Assembly (NCBI RefSeq): GCF_020329505.1
Contig: NZ_JAGKJJ010000021.1
Span: 45,909 to 109,908 of the forward strand
Direction of reading: 5' to 3'
Length of the DNA: 64,000 bases
From: Bradyrhizobium semiaridum
GTDB lineage: Bacteria; Pseudomonadota; Alphaproteobacteria; Rhizobiales; Xanthobacteraceae
In this document: positions 24,913-36,441 of the stretch, in pieces
Numbering within the stretch: the first letter of the stretch is position 1
Layout of the letters: every line of letters starts with the position of its first letter
Position numbers and translations under genes: made by a program
The notes under the pieces: generated by a model
Seen by the model: only the letters and a program-made list of their open reading frames with translations
What the model was told of the DNA's origin: nothing
The model's database searches: none

Positions 24913-25182
24913 CTATTCCCTGCCGCCTTGCAAATCATCATAGAGAACGCGTGCCGAGGCGGCATCGCCGCGCCGCTCGGCAAAGCCGGTCACCTTCAAC
25001 ACACGCACGCCGTGGTCGAGCGCGACGGTGACGACGTCGCCGAGCTTGATCGCATGTCCCGGCGATTTCTCGCGCGTGCCGTTGATGCGAACGTGCCCGG
25101 ACTCGACCAGCGCGGCCGCGCTGGTGCGGGCCTTCACCACCCGCGCGTGCCACAGCCATTTGTCGAGGCGCTGCCTGTCCAA
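24913..25182 (-). CDS. S4-domain RNA-binding protein (Hsp15/HslR-like)
   Basis: An 89-residue protein consisting of a single S4 domain: RLDKWLWHARVVKARTSAAALVESGHVRINGTREKSPGHAIKLGDVV, followed by a short basic strand. Hsp15-type proteins bind stalled 50S subunits carrying peptidyl-tRNA. The start is TTG at 25182, about ten bases after the helicase stop, so the two genes are probably co-transcribed and both act on RNA. Confidence 0.83.
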   Translation of the reverse strand: MDRQRLDKWLWHARVVKARTSAAALVESGHVRINGTREKSPGHAIKLGDVVTVALDHGVRVLKVTGFAERRGDAASARVLYDDLQGGRE

Positions 25183-25192
25183 CTTGGTCTGA

Positions 25193-28720
<3,528 letters not shown>

Positions 28721-28774
28721 ATTTTGCAGGTGTTTCTTGTTGCCGCGTGTCGCGCGGATGCGCGCCTAGAAAAT

Positions 28775-28934
28775 CACCTCGCCCTGCCCTTGTCCGCCGA
28801 AGCCTTGGCGAAGGCGGATGAAGGGAAGGGTCGCCGCGCTTGTGCGGCGGGCGAGGGGGAATCTCCACGCGCTGCGCCCGTGATGAGAGCCCCTCACCCC
28901 AACCCTCTCCCCGCAAGCGCGGGGCGAGGGAGAA
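28775..28934. repeat. Composite palindromic repeat (family C, copy 3)
   Basis: Starts CACCTCGCCCTGCCCTTGTC and ends CCGCAAGCGCGGGGCGAGGG, with internal CCGCCGAAGCC / GGCGAAGGCGG and nested hairpins. Confidence 0.7.
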
Positions 28935-29277
28935 CATACAGCGCGTTCTTTCAATGTCGTCACTCCACCGCAGTCCGACAACACGTCGGACTCGCGCAAT
29001 ATCTGTCTCACAATGCGACGCTTTCCGCTGTCCGCTTAAGCTTCGGAACGAGTCTAGAACGAATCGCGGCCGAATCGCTGACTCCATTCCAGGCCTGAAA
29101 CGTTCACCGCAACATCTCGGGTGCTGCCCAGGCGCCGGCACTAGATCAAGTTTGAACGGGCTCCACAAGCACAGGATATGCGGACTGAATTCCTTAAGTT
29201 CCAGAGGTGCACGAGTCGAATCAGAAGCGGGCCGGAGTCAACTGGATTCCGATGACGTTTGTTGACGGCCTGGGCCC

Positions 29278-29363
29278 GTGGCCCGCATGAGCGAAGCGAT
29301 ATGCGGGATCACGCCATCCGCGGACGGGCCGCCCCCGGATATCGCTTCGCTCATCCGGGCTAC
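29278..29363. repeat. Palindromic repeat (family D, copy 3)
   Basis: Starts GTGGCCCGCATGAGCGAAGC and ends GCTTCGCTCATCCGGGCTAC. Confidence 0.8.
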
Positions 29364-29384
29364 GAACGCGCAGCGCCTCGAGAG

Positions 29385-29536
29385 CACCCTCTCCCCTTGT
29401 GGGAGAGGGTGGACATAGGCGGCCTTTGGCCGCCGTCCTCTTAAGAACGCCGATGCCTCGCATCGGCTATGGCGGCAGCATCGAAGCCGGGTGAGGGGTA
29501 TCTCTCCGCCGATGCCAACCCCTCATCCGGCGCGGA
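29385..29536. repeat. Composite palindromic repeat (family C, copy 4)
   Basis: Starts CACCCTCTCCCCTTGTGGGAGAG at a small hairpin and ends with CCCCTCATCCGGC, the mirror of GCCGGGTGAGGGG inside the unit. Confidence 0.65.
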
Positions 29537-29540
29537 CTTC

Positions 29541-29624
29541 GTCATGCCCGGGCTTGACCCGGGCATCCATCAACAAAAAACCTTCTCGAAACGAATGGAT
29601 TGCCGGGTCAAGCCCGGCAATGAC
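29541..29624. repeat. Long palindromic repeat (family A, copy 2)
   Basis: Arms GTCATGCCCGGGCTTGACCC and GGGTCAAGCCCGGCAATGAC around a loop with an A-run; the same element as at 4074-4161. Confidence 0.85.
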
Positions 29625-29641
29625 GAAACGTCCTGTCCGAG

Positions 29642-30493
29642 CTACTGCGTTTTCGCGACGCGCGGCGGCGCGGCTGTGGTCACGAACGAGGTCGCCTCCA
29701 GCATGGCCTGGCCGAGCGGGGTCGGGATCGTCATGCGGAACGGCACCATGAGGCGCGTGCCGGCGATCGGCGCGAAGGCGATCTCGATGTTGCGCTGGGC
29801 GGCGAGATATTTGATCACGGGGCGATCCGGGATGTAGCCCGCGATCGGCACGAAATAGACTGCGCAGACCAGCACCGGGCCGTGATAGCCGCGCTCGGCC
29901 TTCACCATCTCCACCCGCTTGAAATCGAGCTTGAGATCGTAGCGCATGCGGCCGTCGAACACGCCGGCGGAGGTGCGGCAGACATCCGGGCTCATCAACT
30001 CGGCATTGCCGGGCACGCGGAGCAGCGAGCCGGTCATCGGATCGAACACGCCCTTCTTCTGCGCCTCGGTGACCGGGATGCGGTCGGCATCGACCGGCGG
30101 CTCCGGGTCGATCGTGGATTCCTTGATGGTGCCGCTGGCCAGCACCATGCGGATGGTCTCGGACTTCTTCGCGGTGGTGGTGGTCGCGGTATAGGAGGTG
30201 GCGACCGGCACGCCGCCGACGACGCGGCCCTGCGAGGCGCCGCTGCCGGTGCCGCCGGAAAATGCTTTCAGGAGCCCAGCGGTGCCGCCTTGGGCCGAGG
30301 CCGAGAACGTCTCCTCGCCGATCTCGACGGTCCAGGTGCCCTTGCCGACCGGGATACCGGCGAGCGTCGCTTCATACTGGGCATCGAGCCGGCCCTGCGC
30401 TTGCGACGTCTCGGGGGCGAACAGCAGAATCGCGCCGGCCAGAAGGCCGACGAGCCACCCAGACGGGGGCAAAATGGCAATCGGGGTGGTCAC
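29642..30493 (-). CDS. DUF3108-family exported protein
   Basis: A 283-residue protein with a signal peptide (hydrophobic GWLVGLLAGAILLFA, cleavage near SQAQ). The mature part begins with the beta-rich pattern of DUF3108: LDAQYEATLAGIPVGKGTWTVEI, and later GYIPDRPVIKYLAAQRNIEIAFAPI. The family is predicted to be periplasmic or envelope-associated with no known reaction. Two cysteines (in DVCRTS and VLVCAVYF) might form a disulfide. It is transcribed away from rpmB. Confidence 0.8.
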   Translation of the reverse strand: MTTPIAILPPSGWLVGLLAGAILLFAPETSQAQGRLDAQYEATLAGIPVGKGTWTVEIGEETFSASAQGGTAGLLKAFSGGTGSGASQGRVVGGVPVATSYTATTTTAKKSETIRMVLASGTIKESTIDPEPPVDADRIPVTEAQKKGVFDPMTGSLLRVPGNAELMSPDVCRTSAGVFDGRMRYDLKLDFKRVEMVKAERGYHGPVLVCAVYFVPIAGYIPDRPVIKYLAAQRNIEIAFAPIAGTRLMVPFRMTIPTPLGQAMLEATSFVTTAAPPRVAKTQ

Positions 30494-30555
30494 TTACCTG
30501 ACGGTCCTGCTATCGGCGCGGCGTTCTGTCATTTAGGCCGTAAATCCGGCTCGAC

Positions 30556-30606
30556 AACGCGTATTCCGCAAAAGTGGATACCGGTTTTGCGAACGGAGCA
30601 CGCGTC
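30556..30606. repeat. Palindromic repeat, AAAAGTGGATACCGGTTTT type (family F, copy 1)
   Basis: Outer ACGCGT...ACGCGT and inner CGCAAAAG-TGGATAC-CGGTTTTGCG pairing. Related sequences at 44011-44060 and 61176-61240. Confidence 0.65.
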
Positions 30607-30742
30607 ACCAAAATCCCGCGTCCTTATGGAACTGAGAATTGCAGCCGAATGCGCCCTTTATATGGTTGCCATATCGGCCGTTAAGTGGCTGGAACAGCTT
30701 ATGAACCGGGAATCTGCGGCGCGCCATTGGCAGTTTAGAACC

Positions 30743-30771
30743 TTGACGCTTTGGCATTCTGCCCCTATACA
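30743..30771 (+). promoter_or_regulatory. Sigma-70-type promoter of rpmB
   Basis: TTGACG, 17 bases, TATACA: near-consensus spacing and boxes, about 105 bases before the rpmB start. It is the best-looking housekeeping promoter I found in the window. Confidence 0.6.
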
Positions 30772-30874
30772 CCCGCGGTTCCTGGAAAATGGACGCGAAT
30801 TCAAAACCCCTGCACGGGCCGCGTGACTGCACGCTCCGCCCGCAAGAGGCGGGGATGGAAAAGGATTTTGTGAC

Positions 30875-31183
30875 ATGTCGCGGCGCTGCGAACTGACGGC
30901 CAAGGGCCCCCAGACGGGCCACAAGGTGAGCCACTCGAACATCAAGACCAAGCGGCGCTTCCTGCCGAACCTGGCCAACATCACCTTCATCTCCGAAGCG
31001 CTCGGCCGCAACGTGCGCCTGCGCGTCTCGACCAATGCGCTCAAGAGCGTCGACCACAATGGCGGCCTCGATGCCTATCTGCTCAAGGCCAAGCCCGACG
31101 TGCTCTCGCCCCGCGCCCTCGAACTGAAGCGCGCGATCGAGAAGAAAGTCGGCAAGCCGGCGCCGGTGAAACAGGCGAGTTGA
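30875..31183 (+). CDS. rpmB: 50S ribosomal protein L28
   Basis: A 102-residue ribosomal protein beginning MSRRCELTAKGPQTGHKVSHSN, with IKTKRRFLPNLANITF and RLRVSTNALKSVDHNGGLD, all typical of alphaproteobacterial L28. AAGGA lies ten bases before the ATG. The gene is monocistronic, with its own promoter and a strong terminator 34 bases after the stop. Confidence 0.97.
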   Translation: MSRRCELTAKGPQTGHKVSHSNIKTKRRFLPNLANITFISEALGRNVRLRVSTNALKSVDHNGGLDAYLLKAKPDVLSPRALELKRAIEKKVGKPAPVKQAS

Positions 31184-31216
31184 GCGAGAAGCGGAAAGCG
31201 CGGAGAGAGATTTGAG

Positions 31217-31250
31217 CGGCCGGGTCGAATGACCCGGCCGTTTTTCTTGT
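31217..31250 (+). terminator. Rho-independent terminator of rpmB
   Basis: Perfect ten-base stem CGGCCGGGTC / GACCCGGCCG, four-base loop GAAT, then TTTTTCTTGT. Confidence 0.95.
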
Positions 31251-31327
31251 GGGCAAGAAAGCCTTCTCTCCTACAACCTTAAGGCGCAGGCGTAAAATGG
31301 GTTGGTTTTTTAGAATCAGATGAAGAA

Positions 31328-32386
31328 ATGGATGAACTGCCAAAAGGCTTGCTGCCGATAAAATTCAAAGGGCGAGCGGTTGCCCCACACAAGGCAATCA
31401 TCTCTCCCGTAATCGGATCGCGGAACGTTCTCACGAACAGTCCCTGGACATACGTTGCACTCTGGCTGAAGCGAAGCGGAAAAGACAGAGCACTATTCTA
31501 TTGGCAGCAGGCACAGGAATTCCACAAGGCTTCATTAGGACTGCCGCCGCAATCAGCGCCACTATTGCTGTACTATGCGTTCCTCAACGCGACCAAGGCG
31601 TTGTTGTCGGCAAAAGGAATTATTTTTAACGAGCGACACGGCGTCTCTGAACACTCGAACACATCTCAAGGAGGCGCAGCTCTCAATCATCTCGGAATAA
31701 GGATTCAGCCACACGGAGTGTTGCCCAGTCTGTCGGCTTACTACGGCGAGACAGAGTCAGGCAGAACCCACACGCTCCAAGCGCTCTTTTTTAACATGGT
31801 CTTCATTCACCGCACATATTGCCTAACCTATACCTCGCAGCCAGAGATGTTTATCCCGATTGCAAACTGCGCCTTCGTTGCAGAAAAATCGACAAAGCAG
31901 ATATATTTTAGGGCCGACGTCACGAAGAATATGTCATTTGATCGCGCAGCAAGGCGCCTTCCGGTTCAATTCGCGGCAGATCGGAAGTTCGGCCCGCGAG
32001 CCATACGCTCGACCGACTATGTTACCAGCCGAAAGCCCGGCAGAATAAGCCAGACCGACTTGAATCAAATAACTGTTCTGAATGCCCGATTGCGGCGCGA
32101 GCTTTTTTTCATCAATGGGTCGGAGCCTCTTTGGTACATTAAATCAAGAACAAGAGGTCCTGCGAGAATAGAGCGTCAGCTACCGACCTTGATCCTTGGC
32201 GCTATGCATCGCCTCAGTGAGATTAGTCGCTACAACCCGCCGCAGATGGCGTCTCTCCTCGCTGGACAGAAGAACTGGCTCCTTACTGAGTTCATCCGGA
32301 TGTCCGCCGATCAGTTCATCGACGAGATCGCTTCGGAACTCACCGGGTTTCAATTTCTCATCCCCAATATTCGAGCCGCTGCCTAA
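31328..32386 (+). CDS. YaaC-like protein
   Basis: A 352-residue protein resembling the Bacillus YaaC family. The recognisable part is residues about 55-100: YWQQAQEFHKASLGLPPQSA then PLLLYYAFLNATKALL, followed by the HGVS motif (RHGVSEHSN). It appears mostly helical, with no signal peptide or membrane segment, so cytoplasmic. Function of the family is unknown. Its TAA overlaps the ATG of the next gene by one base, which ties it to the deoxyribosyltransferase-like enzyme. Codon usage is unlike the chromosomal genes, suggesting transfer. The start is the first ATG of the frame; GAAG upstream is a weak ribosome site. Confidence 0.65.
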   Translation: MDELPKGLLPIKFKGRAVAPHKAIISPVIGSRNVLTNSPWTYVALWLKRSGKDRALFYWQQAQEFHKASLGLPPQSAPLLLYYAFLNATKALLSAKGIIFNERHGVSEHSNTSQGGAALNHLGIRIQPHGVLPSLSAYYGETESGRTHTLQALFFNMVFIHRTYCLTYTSQPEMFIPIANCAFVAEKSTKQIYFRADVTKNMSFDRAARRLPVQFAADRKFGPRAIRSTDYVTSRKPGRISQTDLNQITVLNARLRRELFFINGSEPLWYIKSRTRGPARIERQLPTLILGAMHRLSEISRYNPPQMASLLAGQKNWLLTEFIRMSADQFIDEIASELTGFQFLIPNIRAAA

Positions 32387-32904
32387 TGAAGATCTATATC
32401 GCATGCGCACTGACCCATGTGCCGAGATCACGTTTCGATGAACACGTTGCCTTCATTCATCAACTCGCAGACGCATTGCGCAGTAGCGGTCACGCCTCAC
32501 AGGTCAGGTACGCACTGGTTGATAGCGATCCGCAACTTGCCGCGCGCCCCTCTAGTGAGCGTCCACGCCTCTGCTACTTGTGGGACAGAGCAATGGTCGA
32601 GGAGGCTGACTTGGTGGTCGCGGAGGCGTCCTTTCCGTCGACCGGACTTGGAATCGAACTACAACTGGCTGAGTCGAGGGGGATACCGATAGTCCTTTGC
32701 TTCCGCGATTTCGGCACAAATAAGGTCGACTCGCAGACTTACGAGAATCCTGACCACACGCAGCACGAACTACAGGTGGGCGAAGGCTTCGTAACTCTGA
32801 TGGCCCTCGGAATACCGACCATCTTTCGCACTATTCAGTACAGCGAACGAGAACAAGGAATCGAGCAAGTTATCGACGCTGTAAGCGCAGTGGAGCGACG
32901 CTAA
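32386..32904 (+). CDS. Nucleoside 2-deoxyribosyltransferase / DNPH1-like protein
   Basis: A 172-residue protein with the NDT/RCL fold pattern: strand 1 MKIYIACALTH, then LWDRAMVEEADLVVAEASFP and STGLGIELQLAESRGIPIVL. By comparison with DNPH1/RCL, Asp75, Ser85 and Glu91 fall at the substrate-binding and catalytic positions, so N-glycosidic cleavage or transfer on a (deoxy)nucleoside or nucleotide is plausible. This superfamily includes stand-alone nucleotide-salvage enzymes and members of bacterial conflict systems. It is translationally coupled to the YaaC-like gene through a TAATG overlap. The actual substrate cannot be told from sequence. Confidence 0.72.
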   Translation: MKIYIACALTHVPRSRFDEHVAFIHQLADALRSSGHASQVRYALVDSDPQLAARPSSERPRLCYLWDRAMVEEADLVVAEASFPSTGLGIELQLAESRGIPIVLCFRDFGTNKVDSQTYENPDHTQHELQVGEGFVTLMALGIPTIFRTIQYSEREQGIEQVIDAVSAVERR

Positions 32905-32955
32905 GGCCACCAGAGTTGAGACCGACAGGACCGATGTCGTGGAGGAAATGGCACG

Positions 32956-33783
32956 ATGGCATCGTTCGAGCAGGATATTCTGATCCTTTGCAAGACTTAT
33001 CCATCTCCAAGCGGGAAATATGTTGAGACCTCATGCGTTGCTGGAACAGACAGCAACGGCAAACTGATCCGGCTCTATCCGGTACCCTTTCGACTTATCG
33101 ATGGAGCCCAACAGTTTAGAAAATGGCAATGGGTAAGAGCCCGCATCGATCGGGCAATTGGCGACCGCCGACCGGAGAGTCACAAGCTGTTTGTCGATAC
33201 AGTAAAGTTCAATGGACCGCCACTCTCAGCAGCTAATGAGTGGCAAGCGCGGCGCGCACCACTAGGCATGGTCAAAGTGTTCAGTGACTTCGCAGCCCTA
33301 GACGCAGATCGGATAGCATACGGTACTACACTCGGCTTAGTTCGCCCGTCCTGTGTGCGTGCACTCGAGGTCTCCGCAGCGGCGAGACCTGACTGGACCG
33401 ATGATGAAAGGGCAAAATTGCTTCAGAGCCAGCGCCAAGGAGGACTCTTCGACGATTCCGACGCAAAGGCGCTGACAATGCTGCGGAAGCTGCCATATGA
33501 TTTTCATTACCACTATGAATGCGAGGGAGCTCATCAAACGTACAAACACAAGATTGTCGATTGGGAGGCTGGCGCCCTATTCTGGAATTGCTTGCGACGA
33601 CACGGCAACGCTTGGCAGGAACCGTTCAGACAGAAGTTAGAAGTGGAGCTGCCGACGGCCGACCTGATGTTTCTGATGGGCACAATTCACAGATTTCCGG
33701 ACCAGTGGCTGATTGTCAGCCTAATCTATCCACCTAGGCAGCCACCCTCGCAATCCGATCAACAATTGACGCTATCGTTGTGA
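32956..33783 (+). CDS. Unrecognised conserved-looking protein (275 aa) of the island
   Basis: I cannot assign a named family. The sequence has a compact, conserved look: ILCKTYPSPSGKYVETSCVA near the start, GKLIRLYPVPFRLI, FRKWQWVRARI, then HKIVDWEAGALFWNC and FLMGTIHRFPDQWLIVSLIY at the end. It is cytoplasmic by appearance, with no membrane segment. I have an impression that similar proteins occur beside DUF488 genes, which is the arrangement here: its last 50 bases overlap the convergent DUF488 gene. Start ATG at 32956 with GGAGG about ten bases upstream. Codon use is island-like. Confidence 0.6.
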   Translation: MASFEQDILILCKTYPSPSGKYVETSCVAGTDSNGKLIRLYPVPFRLIDGAQQFRKWQWVRARIDRAIGDRRPESHKLFVDTVKFNGPPLSAANEWQARRAPLGMVKVFSDFAALDADRIAYGTTLGLVRPSCVRALEVSAAARPDWTDDERAKLLQSQRQGGLFDDSDAKALTMLRKLPYDFHYHYECEGAHQTYKHKIVDWEAGALFWNCLRRHGNAWQEPFRQKLEVELPTADLMFLMGTIHRFPDQWLIVSLIYPPRQPPSQSDQQLTLSL

Positions 33784-34213
33784 GATGAACGACGTTCGCA
33801 TTGAGCGCCGGAGCCGCCGCTCTTGCAACAAACGTCCGATGGCAATAATTGAAATCTGCTTCAAAACAAATGAGGCAGGAGCGCGACTGCTCCGCGATCG
33901 ACGCTACCCGAGCAACGGCTTCTTCTTGATCTGCGATGTAGTCAAGGAACCCCCTAGTGTACGCGGTCCAATCGCGGTCTGCCTTGTAACGATCGCGGAC
34001 TGACTTCGGGCAGCCCATCTCGACGAGGTGAACATACTTTATTTCCGCGTTCGAGAGGTGCTCCGCGAGCGCCCTCTTTGAGAGTCCTGGCTTCCGTGAA
34101 AGCGGATTTGCCCGAACATCGATAACCGTTTCGATCATCGCCGAACGCAAGCGGGCAACAAAACGTTCAACGCTCAGTCCCTCATAGCCGAATGTAAATA
34201 TTTCCCGGTTCAC
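33734..34213 (-). CDS. DUF488-family protein
   Basis: A 159-residue protein with the DUF488 signatures: IFTFGYEGLSVERF at the start, IDVRANPLSRKPG, the central HLVEMGCPKSVRDRY, DWTAYTRGFLDY, and the C-terminal CLICFEADFNYCHR, whose Cys and His residues suggest a metal or thiol site. Biochemical role is unknown. It is convergent with the 275-residue gene and their 3' ends overlap by 50 bases, so each mRNA end is antisense to the other. Confidence 0.85.
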   Translation of the reverse strand: MNREIFTFGYEGLSVERFVARLRSAMIETVIDVRANPLSRKPGLSKRALAEHLSNAEIKYVHLVEMGCPKSVRDRYKADRDWTAYTRGFLDYIADQEEAVARVASIAEQSRSCLICFEADFNYCHRTFVARAAAPALNANVVHLTTIASIVDRIARVAA

Positions 34214-34462
34214 CGCTGGTGGCCTCTTTGAGAAACTCGACGATACTAGAGATGCTCCTGGTTAATTCTTTGCGTATTCACAATTCTTGAGTTGCACAAG
34301 GCCCTTACGATTTTGCGCCGATCAGTCGGCCGCCTTGGTTGCAGTGGTCGCGCCCATGACCTCGCGACCTCGCTCCATGGCCGGCGATCACAGCCGCCCT
34401 TGCCGCCGCGTACGCCGCCATTAGTCTTGGTGACAGCAAGGTCACCCAGCACAGCAGAACCC

Positions 34463-35072
34463 GGCCTCCGCCTCTTCCGCGTGGTCAATCGCTATGTCGG
34501 CAACCTGCCGCCGATGCCGGGGGTGTTTCCGGATTATCCGGCCGGTGGTGCGCCATGCCGGCGGCGAGCGGGAGATGGTAATGATGCGCTGGGGCATGCC
34601 GCCGCCGCGGCGCAGCGGCGGGCTGCCGGTGACCAACATCCGCAACACCTCTTCCCTGCACTGGCGCGGCTGGCTGACGGAGCAGCACCGCTGCCTGGTG
34701 CCGCTCAACAGCTTTGCCGAGTACGCGCCCGAGCCGAACCTGGCGACGAAGAAGGACGTAGTGTGATTCGCGCTGTCGGACGATCGCCCGCTCTGTGCGT
34801 TTGCCGGCATCTGGACTAAGACCAAAGCGGATCGCGGCACCAAATCGAAGCCGATGCCCGGGCCGCATCTGGTCTATGGCTTCGTCACCACGGCGCCGAA
34901 CGCGATCGTCGCGCCGATCCACGACAAGGTGATGCCGGTGATCCTGACCGCGGACGAGGAGCGCGATGTCTGGCGGCACGCGCCGTGGAGCGAGGCCAAG
35001 GCGTTGCAGCGGCCGCTGGCCGACGACGCGAAGAGCGTGATGCGCGGCGAGGAAGACAAGCCGGCCGCGTAA
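34463..35072 (+). pseudogene. SRAP/YedK (HMCES-type) protein remnant: frameshift, nonsense codon and missing N-terminus
   Basis: Three blocks of a SOS response-associated peptidase gene are readable: LRLFRVVNRYVGNLPPMPGV in one frame, then after a shift near 34541-34545 MRWGMPPPRRSGGLPVTNIR and CLVPLNSFAEYAPEPN, then after a TGA at 34764-34766 FALSDDRPLCAFAGIW and PHLVYGFVTTAPNA to the natural stop. At the TGA, homologues I recall have Trp (DVVWFAL), so TGG has become TGA. The N-terminal Met-Cys with the catalytic Cys that crosslinks abasic sites is absent. Three independent lesions indicate a dead gene, probably broken when the adjacent island entered. Confidence 0.83.
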
Positions 35073-35074
35073 TT

Positions 35075-35272
35075 CTACGTCGGCGCCTTCAATCCGCGCG
35101 ACGCCACCCAAGCGTCGATGCGCGACGCGGTTTCGGCCTGGCGGGCCATGCGCATGAGGCGGTCGCGGGCGACGCCTGACGGCATCGCGCTGGCCTGCTC
35201 GCGCAGGCGGATCGATTCATCCGCAAGGCGCTGCTGCGGGGATTTGCGGGTGTTGGGAAGCTTGATCTGCAT
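35075..35272 (-). CDS. Small conserved-looking hypothetical protein (65 aa)
   Basis: From the ATG at 35272 the protein reads MQIKLPNTRKSPQQRLADES, then helical, charged sequence ending WVASRGLKAPT. I recall near-identical small proteins in Bradyrhizobium genomes, but none has a function. The frame is open further upstream, but that part is Arg/Pro/Ser-rich and unlike a protein. It has no membrane segment; mostly helical and basic. Confidence 0.6.
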   Translation of the reverse strand: MQIKLPNTRKSPQQRLADESIRLREQASAMPSGVARDRLMRMARQAETASRIDAWVASRGLKAPT

Positions 35273-36441
35273 CACGCGGCTCCATTCCAAGAGGGGGCGG
35301 GAGCGCAACGGGCGTCCTCGGTCACCGCTAGCTGCCAGGATGTCGTGCGGTGGTGAAAGAACGCTACGCCTGCCGCGGCGGCAAGACTGTCCACTCGTGA
35401 ACATAGCGGCGAAGAATTCGGGCGGCGCACCGGCGTGCGCATGGAGGCTAATTTTCACAGCATTTTCAGTGCGATATATCCTGTCCAGTCCTTGCCAAGA
35501 AAATATTCCGCTTTCAATTTACGGAAATCAGCATTACAAAATGCGCATCCCGCCTCCTCCAGGAGGGGCGTATCGCGGTCGTCACGGACGTTGGAAGCGG
35601 GATGCGGTGGACGCGAAGGGGCTCGCCCGACGATGCGGGCCTTGATCGCGGACGGTGAAGTCGTGTGGTCCTTACGTCCCAGTGGCAGGCGTTGCGCCGC
35701 GCATGACGAATGCGCGGCAGCGGTGACAATCAAGCCAGGTCTCGCCGGGGAGAGCACGTATAAGCCGTAAACCATCCGCGCGGGGAACGCCGGGTTACCC
35801 GGCCGTACCTGTGGTCCTACCCCCCGTGCTTTTTGTTGCACGGGGACCATGGGTGCGTGCTGGCACCCGGCGTTCCCTGCGCCCTCTGCCCGACAAGCGA
35901 GGGTTACCGGCTGCAAAGCTCGGGCCTGACCGGCCGCGAGGATGCGCGCGCTCACCCGCTGTCTGACATGTGAATCGAGTGGCGATGACGGCGTCGCGAG
36001 CTGCGACGGCGCCCGGGAGATTTGTTCTCTGCATCTGAGCGCATGGAGCAAAGCAACCCACGGCGCTGCGCGTCGAGAGATTGATCCGCCTGCGCCAAGG
36101 CTTCGGCGCGACAAGCTGGCAGCAGATGTCACGCGCATCATCACACAGCGCGCGCGAGGCGGAGCGCGGTGAAAGAATGCTTAACGCAAGCGATTTGCTC
36201 ACGACATTGCGAGCACATGAGGCGCATGCAAAAGACCGCTACCTCGCATCGCGCATTCTGTGCGAACGAGGCTGCCCGCGATGCTCGCGATTCGGCGCGA
36301 TTGTTTTGGAGCCGTTCCAGCGTTGCAGGAAGATCACGGTCAGCACAACTCATCGTGAGGCGCTTGCGCCGCACTCTTGGGAAGATGCCGCACCGCACCT
36401 AGATCGTATCTCAAGAACGACCTCAACGAAGGAATTGGTCA
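35273..36441. other. 1.2-kb region without a convincing gene
   Basis: Open frames of up to 230 codons exist on both strands but are rich in Arg, Ser, Pro and Cys and lack plausible starts. The middle (35555-35945) is a structured repeat-like element. The part from 35950 to 36440 contains no motif I recognise. Confidence 0.55.
35555..35945. repeat. Long structured repeat-like element (candidate ncRNA or Bradyrhizobium repeat)
   Basis: Contains an 11-base perfect long-range stem (35784-35794 GGAACGCCGGG with 35866-35876 CCCGGCGTTCC) enclosing an 8-base hairpin (CCCCGTGC, loop TTTTTGTT, GCACGGGG at 35822-35845), a GGGTGC/GCACCC hairpin, and an alternative 15-base palindrome GCCGGGTTACCCGGC at 35789-35803. 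Its conceptual minus-strand translation contains phrases (AGNAGC, GNPAFPARMVYGL, VRDDRDTPL) that I recall from many spurious ORFs in Bradyrhizobiaceae genomes, implying a dispersed DNA repeat. Strand and function unknown. Confidence 0.55.

Larger units (their letters stand above)
28721..29641. other. Gene-free 920-base block made largely of palindromic repeats
   Basis: No frame here looks coding; the open frames are short, Arg-rich shadows. It holds, in order, a family C repeat (28775-28934), about 340 bases with nothing recognisable, a family D repeat (29278-29363), a further family C unit (29385-29536) and a family A hairpin (29541-29624). The helicase promoter probably lies near 28721-28780. 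Confidence 0.7.
30494..30874. other. 380-base divergent upstream region of DUF3108 gene and rpmB
   Basis: Holds a family F repeat (30556-30606), the rpmB promoter (30743-30771) and the rpmB leader, which contains a GC-rich hairpin (CTCCGCCCGCAAGAGGCGGGG). I see no gene in it. Confidence 0.6.
31260..34462. other. Putative genomic island: AT-richer four-gene cassette
   Basis: Between the rpmB terminator and the decayed SRAP gene, base composition and codon use change visibly: frequent AGA, ATA, TTA-like and AAA codons, and few of the GC-ended codons seen in flanking genes. The cassette encodes a YaaC-like protein, a nucleoside deoxyribosyltransferase-like enzyme, an unrecognised protein and, convergent, a DUF488 protein. 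No integrase, transposase or flanking direct repeat was found. From about 34214 to 34462 I see no gene. Confidence 0.6.

Noticed and set aside
28721..29641. CRISPR array in the repeat-rich gap
   Set aside because: The repeats are different palindromic families of 80-160 bases, not regularly spaced identical direct repeats.
31260..34462. Prophage or transposon explanation of the AT-rich cassette
   Set aside because: No integrase, transposase, phage structural gene, tRNA or flanking direct repeat could be found; it is kept only as a putative island.
35455..36144. 229-codon frame on the minus strand in the gene-free region
   Set aside because: The sequence matches the style of recurrent spurious ORFs from a repeated DNA element; no ribosome site and no protein-like pattern.
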